This document shows, in pieces, positions 1 through 6,859 of a stretch of DNA of 64,000 nt. The stretch is taken from NCBI GenBank assembly GCA_043775015.1, contig JAYVSV010000094.1, forward strand, positions 30,596-94,595, in the 5' to 3' direction. The translations under genes and the position numbers were made by a program. Positions within the stretch are counted from its first letter, which is position 1. Each line of letters starts with the position of its first letter. This DNA is from CANJXF01 sp043775015 (GTDB taxonomy: Bacteria; Verrucomicrobiota; Verrucomicrobiia; Limisphaerales; CANJXF01). The notes beneath the pieces are model-generated. The model did not search any database. It worked only from the letters and a program-made list of their open reading frames with translations, and was not told the origin of the DNA.

Positions 1-30
1 CCCTGGGTGAACATCCCACAAAATAATTCT

Positions 31-70
31 CCCTCTCCTCGTCGGACGAGGAGAGGGCCGGGGTGAGGAG
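31..70. repeat. Hairpin repeat, intergenic
   Basis: A near-perfect inverted repeat: CCTCTCCTCGT, a CGG loop, then ACGAGGAGAGG, followed by a CCGGGGTGAGG tail. It could form a stem of 11 base pairs. Elements of this look are common intergenic repeats in many bacteria. It may act as a terminator for a gene lying left of the window, but there is no T-run after it, so I call it a repeat only. Confidence 0.6.
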
Positions 71-198
71 ACGAGACGAATGTGCAACTCATCGCTTTGC
101 ATTCGCCGCTCGCTTCGTTACTCTCTCCCATGTCCGTGAAAAAAACACAATGACCAGATAATATAACCTACAACTTTGCGTAGCTACGGCTACGGGCT

Positions 199-309
199 GG
201 TCCGAAAACCGCGAATTTTCCAAGCCCATTACACGATCCGACCGAGCGCGCCCAAATGGGCGCGGCTTGGCGCGCTTCGTGTAATAGGCGCTTCGCGGTG
301 CCTCGGACC
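199..309. repeat. Long composite inverted repeat ahead of the R-M cassette
   Basis: Four nested complementary blocks pair across about 110 bases: GGTCCGA (199-205) with TCGGACC (303-309), CCGCGAA (209-215) with TTCGCGG (292-298), ATTACACGA with TCGTGTAAT, and GCGCCC with GGGCGC around an AAAT loop. It ends 67 bases before the methyltransferase start. It could be a structured leader or operator for the cassette, or the end of a mobile element. I see no protein coding in 1-375. Confidence 0.55.
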
Positions 310-375
310 AAGGCGTGTTAAGTCCGCGCCTCTTCTTTTTTAGATTTCCCGTTTCCGCCCGCTCGCAGCGGAAAC

Positions 376-1362
376 ATGACAAACAAAAGTTCAAATTCAT
401 TTTTACAAAAGGCAAAGTCTGCAAAAAAGGATGAGTTTTACACGCAGCTCCCCGACATCGAAAAGGAACTCAAAAATTACAAATTGCATTTGAAAGGCAA
501 AGTCGTTCTCTGCAACTGCGACGATCCGTGCGTCAGTAATTTTTTCCACTTCTTTTCTTACAATTTTGAGCAGTTGCGGCTTAAAAAACTGATCGCCACC
601 TGCTACAAAAATCAAAACGCCGATTTCTTCAGCCAAAACGATTCAGAAAAAGCGGTCTATTTGGAATATGACGGCGACAAAAACGGGAACAATATTCCCG
701 ACCTCGAAGAAATCGGCATTAAGCACTTTAAGGGCAATGGAGATTTCCGCAGCGCGGAATGTGTCGAGCTGTTGAAGAAGTCAGACATCGTGGTGACTAA
801 TCCGCCGTTCTCCTTGTTTCGGGAGTATGTCGCCCACCTCGTTGAATACGGTAAAAAATTCATCATCATCGGCCATCAGAACGCGGTAACCTACAAGGAA
901 ATCTTCAAGCTGATTAAGGAAAACAAACTGTGGCTGGGATATGGCTTTAACCGCAACTGCGCGCACTTCATAAATCGCCACTACGTTGATTATGCCTCTG
1001 ACGCCGACCACAGGGAGGGGATGATACGCGTTTCGGGCGTGCAATGGTTCACCAACCTGGACATTCGAAAACGCCATGAAGAGTTAATTTTATTCAAGAA
1101 ATACAACCCCAAAGAATATCCCAAATACGATAACTACGATGCAATTGAAGTGAGTCAGACGGCTGAGATTCCAATGGATTATGCTGGCCCCATGGGTGTT
1201 CCTATTACGTTCCTAAACAAATATAATCCTGATCAATTTGAGATTTTGGGAAACCTTGGTTCCTATGCACCTGACGGCTATTCCTTGATTGGGGCGATTT
1301 TCATCAACAGAAAGAAAATTTATAAACGCATTCTCATCAGAAACAAAAGACCATTGGCATGA
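376..1362 (+). CDS. EcoRI-type adenine-specific DNA methyltransferase
   Basis: 328 residues, close to the length of EcoRI methylase. The opening resembles EcoRI methylase-like proteins (KAKSAKKDEFYTQ, then a block around CNCDDPCVSNF). The N6-adenine methyltransferase catalytic motif NPPF is visible in DIVVTNPPFSLF at about residue 141. Known role of the family: transfer of a methyl group from S-adenosylmethionine to adenine N6 in a defined DNA site. The stop codon overlaps the next gene's ATG (ATGA, 1359-1362), so the two are translationally coupled and probably form one modification/restriction unit. The coding sequence is visibly richer in A and T than gcvP next to it, which suggests acquisition by transfer. 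The ATG at 376 gives a start matching the family's N-terminus. The target sequence cannot be read from the protein. Confidence 0.85.
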   Translation: MTNKSSNSFLQKAKSAKKDEFYTQLPDIEKELKNYKLHLKGKVVLCNCDDPCVSNFFHFFSYNFEQLRLKKLIATCYKNQNADFFSQNDSEKAVYLEYDGDKNGNNIPDLEEIGIKHFKGNGDFRSAECVELLKKSDIVVTNPPFSLFREYVAHLVEYGKKFIIIGHQNAVTYKEIFKLIKENKLWLGYGFNRNCAHFINRHYVDYASDADHREGMIRVSGVQWFTNLDIRKRHEELILFKKYNPKEYPKYDNYDAIEVSQTAEIPMDYAGPMGVPITFLNKYNPDQFEILGNLGSYAPDGYSLIGAIFINRKKIYKRILIRNKRPLA

Positions 1363-2465
1363 AGATTGAACTCAAAGAAATAACTGTTCGTGAATTGGCT
1401 GACGGCTACGAAGACAACGCGGAAGGTGGCGTTGTCGCATTCGGCGGCAAGCTGGATGTGCGTCCGCCGTATCAGCGGGAATTCATCTACAAAGACAAGC
1501 AACGCGACGCTGTCATCAACACTGTCACCAAAAACTTTCCGCTGAACGTGATGTATTGGGCGGTGCGGCCGACCGGCGGTTTTGAGGTGATTGACGGACA
1601 GCAGCGGACGATTTCAATTTGCCAGTATGTGACAGGCGTTTTTTCGTATCAAAATTTGTATGTCCACAATCTGCCAGACGACGTGCGGGAAAAAATCCTT
1701 GGCTACAAGCTCATGATTTATCAATGCACCGGCACGGACAGCGAGCGGTTGGATTGGTTCAGGACGATCAATATCGCGGGCGAAAAACTGACGGAGCAGG
1801 AATTGCGGAACGCCGTCTATGCCGGCTCATGGGTTTCCGACGCGAAACGGTTTTTTAGCAAGACGGGCTGCGCTGCGTTTCAAATCGGGCAAGACTATCT
1901 AGATGGCTCGCCGATTCGGCAGGATTACTTGGAGACAGTCATTGATTGGATTTCCAAAGCGAACGGGAACACGGACATCATTGAGAAATACATGGGCAAA
2001 CATCAGGACGATAAAAGTGCCAAGGAGCTTTGGGAGTATTATCAAGCGGTGATTGATTGGGTGGCAGCAAAGTTCACGACAAAGCGTAAGAATATCATGC
2101 GGGGTGTTCCATGGGGTGTGCTCTACAATGAGTTTAAGGACAAAAAGTTTGACCCGAAGAAAATTGAGGCGGAGACGGTGAAGCTGATAGACGACGAGGA
2201 AGTGACCAATCAAAAAGGGATTTATCGCTACATTATGACGCGCGACGAAAAATATCTCTCCCTCCGCACGTTCGCGCCAAAGGACAAGCAAAAGGCTTAC
2301 GAAAAACAAAATGGCATCTGCCCGAAATGCACAAAGAAAAAGCGTTGGGAACTTGGAGAAATGGAAGCCGACCACATTACGCCATGGCATAAGGGCGGGA
2401 AAACCCTGCTGGAAAATTGTCAGATGTTATGCGAAGACCACAATCGGAGAAAATCGGGAAAGTAA
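1359..2465 (+). CDS. DUF262 and HNH nuclease protein, probable restriction partner
   Basis: 368 residues. The N-terminal half is a DUF262 (GmrS/ParB-like) domain: PPYQREF at about residues 36-42 and the DGQQR signature at about 77-81. The C-terminus is an HNH nuclease: CPKC at about 323, then MEADHITPWHKGG and a closing LCEDHNRRKSGK, with two cysteine pairs that could hold zinc. DUF262 proteins include the modification-dependent GmrSD nucleases and several phage-defence effectors, where DUF262 hydrolyses nucleotides to control cleavage. Here the gene starts inside the stop of an EcoRI-type methyltransferase. I therefore infer a restriction nuclease protected by that methylase, although a modified-DNA-dependent role is possible. 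Nothing obviously damaged. Confidence 0.8.
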   Translation: MKIELKEITVRELADGYEDNAEGGVVAFGGKLDVRPPYQREFIYKDKQRDAVINTVTKNFPLNVMYWAVRPTGGFEVIDGQQRTISICQYVTGVFSYQNLYVHNLPDDVREKILGYKLMIYQCTGTDSERLDWFRTINIAGEKLTEQELRNAVYAGSWVSDAKRFFSKTGCAAFQIGQDYLDGSPIRQDYLETVIDWISKANGNTDIIEKYMGKHQDDKSAKELWEYYQAVIDWVAAKFTTKRKNIMRGVPWGVLYNEFKDKKFDPKKIEAETVKLIDDEEVTNQKGIYRYIMTRDEKYLSLRTFAPKDKQKAYEKQNGICPKCTKKKRWELGEMEADHITPWHKGGKTLLENCQMLCEDHNRRKSGK

Positions 2466-2576
2466 TGCCTTCCACCCTTTCAGGGCGGAATTTTTTTTGG
2501 TGGACGATTACTCAGTGTGGTCGCTGCGCTCCGTTGCTGGGCTAATTTCTGTAGCCCCGTTGGGGCATTTCAATTC

Positions 2577-2664
2577 GCGTGAATTCGTGGAATTCGCGTC
2601 AGAAATTTGGGACTCGTTTAACTCGTCCCTCCGAATCTGTGTTTATCGGTGTCCATCCGTGGTT
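2577..2664. repeat. Dispersed intergenic repeat at convergent junction
   Basis: The gap between the nuclease gene and gcvP holds short repetitive phrases: a paired TTCGCGTGAATTCG / GAATTCGCGTC segment (EcoRI-like GAATTC twice) and a phrase reading GTTTATCGGTGTCCATCCGTGG at 2641-2662. A related phrase occurs in inverted orientation near the right edge at about 63929-63957. The preceding bases 2544-2572 include a GCCCCGTTGGGGC palindrome. I infer remnants of dispersed repeats; no gene is visible. Confidence 0.5.
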
Positions 2665-5600
2665 AAGAAAAATTCTCCATCCCCACGCAGGAGCAGACCG
2701 GGTTGCGGTCGCCGAAGACGTTGTCCACGCGGGCGACGGGCGGCCAGAATTTGTAGTCGTGCAGGCTCTTGGCCGGGAATGCCGCAGCTTCGCGGCTGTA
2801 GGGACGATTCCACGCGTCGCTGGCGATCTGGTCGGCGGTGTGCGGCGCGTTCTTGAGGAGATTATTCTTCGCGTCGGCTGAACCGTTTTCCACGGCGGTC
2901 ATCTCGGCGTGGATGGAGATCATCGCGTCGCAGAAACGGTCGAGTTCGTATTGGGATTCGCTTTCGGTGGGTTCGACCATGAGCGTGCCGGCGACGGGCC
3001 ACGAGAGCGTCGGCGCGTGAAAGCCATAATCCATCAGGCGCTTGGCAACGTCCTCGGCGGTTGTGCTCTTAAATGCGCGGAGGTCGAGGATGCATTCATG
3101 TGCGACGAGGCCATTGCTGCGGTAGAGCGTGGGGAAATGTTTTTCGAGCCGCTTGGAAATGTAATTCGCGTTGAGGATGGCGAACTTCGTGGCTTCGGTG
3201 AGTCCGTCCGCGCCCATCATGGCGATATACATCCACGAGATGGTGAGGATGCTCGCGCTGCCCCACGGCGCGGCGCTGACGGCGCCGATGGCGTTGGTAG
3301 GGCGCGTCACTCCGTGCGCGCCGCTCTTTTCAATATCTCCTGACGGCGCGCACGGAGTGACGCGCCCTACCGTCGGATCAACCACGCCGTGGCTCGGGAG
3401 GAATTGAACCAAATGCGTCGCCACGCCAATCGGTCCGACGCCCGGGCCGCCACCGCCGTGCGGGATGCAAAAGGTCTTGTGCAGATTCAAATGGCAGACG
3501 TCCGCGCCGATGAAGCCGGGCGAGGTGAGGCCGACTTGCGCGTTCATGTTCGCGCCGTCCATGTAAACTTGGCCGCCGTGCGCGTGGATGATTTCACAAA
3601 TCTCGCGGATGGTTTCCTCGAATACACCGTGCGTGCTCGGATAGGTGATCATGAGGCACGCCAGCGTGTCTTTATGAGCTTCCGCCTTGGTCTTGAGGTC
3701 CGCCACATCTATGTTTCCGCGTTCGTCACATGCGACGGATACGACGCGCATTCCCGCCATCACTGCGCTCGCTGGATTTGTTCCGTGGGCGGACGATGGG
3801 ATTAAACATACCGTCCGATGGGACTCATTGCGCGATTCGTGATAGGCGCGGATGACGAGCAGCCCGGCGTATTCGCCCTGCGAACCGGCGTTGGGTTGGA
3901 GCGAAATACCGGCGAACCCGGTGATTTCGGCGAGCCAGGTTTCGAGTTGCTCAAACATTTTTTGATAACCGCGCGTCTGTTTGATGGGCGCGAACGGATG
4001 AATCTTCGCGAACTCGGGCCACGACACAGGGAACATCTCGGCGGCGGCGTTGAGCTTCATGGTGCATGAGCCGAGCGGAATCATCGAAGCGGTGAGCGAG
4101 AGGTCGCGCGATTCGAGGCGCTTGATGTAGCGCAGCATCTCGGTCTCGGAGTGATACGAATTGAAAACCTTGTGTTGAAGATATTTTGAATTACGAACCA
4201 TCAAAGTTTTGCGGACTTCAGAGGCAGCATTCTCTGGGGGGAAATTTACAAAAGTGTCATCGGCTAATTCTTCCCATGAAAAATTGGGGGACTTGTCGTC
4301 GTTAAACACGGCCAAAATCTCCATCACATCTTTCGCCGAAGTTGTCTCATCAAACGAGATACCGAGAGTGTTCGCGTCAATAGTGCGGAAATTAAATTTA
4401 TGGTCCTCGGCGATTTTCACAACGTCCGCACTACGCTTCGCGCCGAGGCCAATTTTCAAAGTATCGAAGAAAATGCTTGTCTGAATTTCGTAGCCAAGCC
4501 TCTTCAAACCGACATAGAGAGCAGCTGTGAGAATAAGAATTCGATCCGCGATTTTCCCCAATCCTTCCGCGCCATGATAACAGGCATAGAGCGAGGCCAT
4601 GTTGGCGAGGAGTGCTTGCGCCGTGCAGATGTTGCTGGTCGCTTTCTCGCGGCGAATGTGTTGCTCGCGCGTGCCGAGCGCGAGACGCATGGCGGGCTTG
4701 CCGCGCGCATCTTTTGAAACGCCCACGATACGGCCGGGCATCTGGCGCTTGAATTCATCGCGCGTGGCGAAGAAGGCGGCGTGCGGTCCGCCGTAACCCA
4801 GCGGCACGCCGAAACGTTGCGCACTGCCAACCGCGATGTCCGCGCCGAATTCGCCCGGCGGCTTGATGAGTGTAAGCGCGAGCAAGTCCGTCGCAACGGC
4901 AACCATCGCTCCAGCCGCATGCGCTTTCTCGGCGAACCCAGCGTAGTCATGAATCGCGCCAAACGTGTCCGGATACTGCACGAGCGTGCCGAAGACTTTT
5001 TCGTTGAACGCAAACGTGGTGTGATCGCCCACGGCGACTTCAATGCCCAGCGCTTTGGCGCGGGTCTGGACGACTTCGATGTTTTGCGGATGGCAGTTTG
5101 AGGAAACGAAGAAAACATTCCGATCGTCCTTCATGGCGTGGCACAAGTGCATGGCCTCAGCACAGGCTGTGGCTTCATCGAGCAGCGAGGCATTGGCGAT
5201 GTCCAACGCGGTGAGTTCCACTATCATCGTTTGAAAATTCAACAACGCCTCAAGACGGCCCTGGGAAATCTCGGCTTGGTAGGGCGTGTATTGGGTGTAC
5301 CAGCCGGGATTCTCCAACACATTTCGCTGAATCACCGGCGGTGTGATGCAATCGGAGTAGCCCATGCCGATGAAGGAGCGGAAGACTTGATTCTGCGACG
5401 CTACCGATTTCAGATCGCGCAACGCTTCAGGCTCGGTCTGCGCGGCGGGAAGATTTAACGGTTTGCCAAGCCGGATTTGTTTTGGAACCGCCGCGTCCGT
5501 GAGCGCATCGATGGAATCGAAGCCAAGAATTTTGAGCATTGCCCGCGTTTCAGCCGCGTTCGGTCCGATGTGGCGATGAACAAACTTGTCGGTGGATGCG

Positions 5601-5692
5601 AGCATGTCGCGACTGCTCTGACCGGATGAGGGAGTTTTCGGGGTGTTTGGAGCGGAAATTGAATTTGATAAAACCGTCAGCGTTTCAGACAT
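2663..5692 (-). CDS. gcvP: Glycine dehydrogenase (aminomethyl-transferring), P-protein
   Basis: 1009 residues; the usual single-chain P-protein is about 950-960. It decarboxylates glycine with pyridoxal phosphate and loads the aminomethyl group onto lipoyl-GcvH in the cytoplasmic glycine cleavage system. Visible landmarks are the HRHIGP start region, FIGMGYSDCITPPVI, the glycine-rich GYGGPHAAFFA, and the PLP-lysine block HLNLHKTFCIPHGGGGPGVG. The excess length comes partly from an N-terminal extension (an internal Met at residue 30 is an alternative start) and partly from about 25 residues at 774-799 encoded by a palindromic repeat. That insert falls in the loop between SHGVVDPT and IGAVSAAPWGSAS, both conserved in other P-proteins, and the frame is intact. 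No gcvT or gcvH is nearby. It is divergent from the rhomboid gene. Confidence 0.95.
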   Translation of the reverse strand: MSETLTVLSNSISAPNTPKTPSSGQSSRDMLASTDKFVHRHIGPNAAETRAMLKILGFDSIDALTDAAVPKQIRLGKPLNLPAAQTEPEALRDLKSVASQNQVFRSFIGMGYSDCITPPVIQRNVLENPGWYTQYTPYQAEISQGRLEALLNFQTMIVELTALDIANASLLDEATACAEAMHLCHAMKDDRNVFFVSSNCHPQNIEVVQTRAKALGIEVAVGDHTTFAFNEKVFGTLVQYPDTFGAIHDYAGFAEKAHAAGAMVAVATDLLALTLIKPPGEFGADIAVGSAQRFGVPLGYGGPHAAFFATRDEFKRQMPGRIVGVSKDARGKPAMRLALGTREQHIRREKATSNICTAQALLANMASLYACYHGAEGLGKIADRILILTAALYVGLKRLGYEIQTSIFFDTLKIGLGAKRSADVVKIAEDHKFNFRTIDANTLGISFDETTSAKDVMEILAVFNDDKSPNFSWEELADDTFVNFPPENAASEVRKTLMVRNSKYLQHKVFNSYHSETEMLRYIKRLESRDLSLTASMIPLGSCTMKLNAAAEMFPVSWPEFAKIHPFAPIKQTRGYQKMFEQLETWLAEITGFAGISLQPNAGSQGEYAGLLVIRAYHESRNESHRTVCLIPSSAHGTNPASAVMAGMRVVSVACDERGNIDVADLKTKAEAHKDTLACLMITYPSTHGVFEETIREICEIIHAHGGQVYMDGANMNAQVGLTSPGFIGADVCHLNLHKTFCIPHGGGGPGVGPIGVATHLVQFLPSHGVVDPTVGRVTPCAPSGDIEKSGAHGVTRPTNAIGAVSAAPWGSASILTISWMYIAMMGADGLTEATKFAILNANYISKRLEKHFPTLYRSNGLVAHECILDLRAFKSTTAEDVAKRLMDYGFHAPTLSWPVAGTLMVEPTESESQYELDRFCDAMISIHAEMTAVENGSADAKNNLLKNAPHTADQIASDAWNRPYSREAAAFPAKSLHDYKFWPPVARVDNVFGDRNPVCSCVGMENFS
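3296..3371. repeat. GTAG-type twin-hairpin palindrome (family 1, copy A), in frame in gcvP
   Basis: Perfect 28-base inverted repeat: left arm 3296-3323, right arm 3344-3371, separated by 20 bases. Each arm also folds on itself: GGTAGG, then GCGCG(T)CAC-TCC-GTGCGCGC with one bulged T; the right arm is the mirror image and ends CCTACC. On the gcvP strand it is read VGRVTPCAP, a linker, then GAHGVTRPT. Both arms are open in two of three frames. Close relatives are at 42029, 43759 and 56430. Confidence 0.9.
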
Positions 5693-5834
5693 GCCGAGAA
5701 ACTAAAATCCGACGACAGCAAATCAAGCGGCTTTTTTTAAAAAGTTGGTCACCATCAAAATCTGCCCGGCTTTTAGCTTTACACCTGCGCTCGTATTTGT
5801 TCTAAAAAGTCATCAACCAAACACATCTGCAATT

Positions 5835-6755
5835 ATGATTATTCCTGTAGGCGTGGAATACAATTCACGCCGTTATCCTGTGGTCACGTTCACGTTGATG
5901 GGGATCAATGTCCTTTTGTATCTGGTGTCATTGGTGTTCTTCTTCAATAACCTCGATGGCGACGTGGCACAGCGGGAATGGCTGACAATGAATTTAGGTT
6001 TGATTCCTGATCAAAAGGTCTGGTGGACCTATCTCACGTCACTCTTTGTTCATGCCGATTTCTTCCATCTAATCGGCAACATGATTTACCTTTTTCTCTT
6101 CGGTTCGTGTCTTGAAGATTTGATTGGGCGTTGGCAATTCAGCATTTTTTATTTCTTCACGGGACTGGTGGCGACGGTGACCTATTTGATTTTTGTACCC
6201 GGCGGTAAGGAATCATCCTTCCCATTGGTCGGCGCGTCCGGAGCAATTTCGGGTTGTATCGGCGGATTCGCCCTTGTTTTCGCCAAGACGAAAATAAACT
6301 TCCGTTATTTCTTTTGGTTCATGTTCCGCTTCTACACCGGCGAATTTGCTCTTGCTGCCTGGCTCGTCATTTCCTTTTGGTTCTTGATCGATCTGGTTTT
6401 GGCCGCGTTGAACAATGCCAGTGGCGAAGTCGCATTCACAGCGCATGTCGGTGGCACAATCGTTGGCGCAGGATTGATTGCGATCTGGAAATTTTTGCCG
6501 CACCGCTACAAGTTCACGCTGGAATTGGATGACGACAGCGATGCCTTGCAACCGGTTTATGTGAATCTACGTCCTGCACCCGTCACCGCTGAAAATGCGA
6601 CGATTTATTTATACGAAAATGGTAGCCAACTCGGCCCGTTCACCTCGCGACAGATTTTGCAAATGATCCAACTGGGGTCCATCGGCGCAACCGTTTCTTA
6701 TTGGCAGGAAGGCATGCCCGAGTGGCGGAGCGTTTCCGAATACAGCCCGATGTAG
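5835..6755 (+). CDS. Rhomboid-family intramembrane serine protease with GYF-like C-terminal domain
   Basis: About 306 residues from the ATG at 5835, which begins MIIPVGVEYNSRRYPVV as many bacterial rhomboids do; an upstream ATG at 5745 would add 30 unlikely residues. The rhomboid core shows HADFFHLIGNM in the second membrane segment, the catalytic serine in VGASGAISG, and the catalytic histidine in FTAHVGG. Around six hydrophobic segments are visible, consistent with cleavage of membrane-protein substrates within the bilayer. The last ~55 residues (YLYENGSQLGPFTSRQILQM, then a W-containing end) form a GYF_2/DUF4339-type domain, usually a protein-binding module. It is divergent from gcvP and followed by a PVC heme protein, with no obvious functional link. 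Confidence 0.88.
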   Translation: MIIPVGVEYNSRRYPVVTFTLMGINVLLYLVSLVFFFNNLDGDVAQREWLTMNLGLIPDQKVWWTYLTSLFVHADFFHLIGNMIYLFLFGSCLEDLIGRWQFSIFYFFTGLVATVTYLIFVPGGKESSFPLVGASGAISGCIGGFALVFAKTKINFRYFFWFMFRFYTGEFALAAWLVISFWFLIDLVLAALNNASGEVAFTAHVGGTIVGAGLIAIWKFLPHRYKFTLELDDDSDALQPVYVNLRPAPVTAENATIYLYENGSQLGPFTSRQILQMIQLGSIGATVSYWQEGMPEWRSVSEYSPM

Positions 6756-6859
6756 TTCGCGAATTCCGCCGGGAAACTTCGTCGGCTTCACGAATCGATC
6801 ATTTCTCTGCCGCGCAAAAATTTCTTGAAGTTAACCCACTTCGCTGGCTTGGTTTGTGG

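Noticed and set aside
2663..2940. Open frames on the plus strand antisense to gcvP
   Set aside because: They are shadows of the strongly supported minus-strand gcvP frame.
5280..5300. GGTAGGGCG motif in gcvP
   Set aside because: It has no inverted partner nearby and encodes the conserved TPYQAE region of the P-protein.
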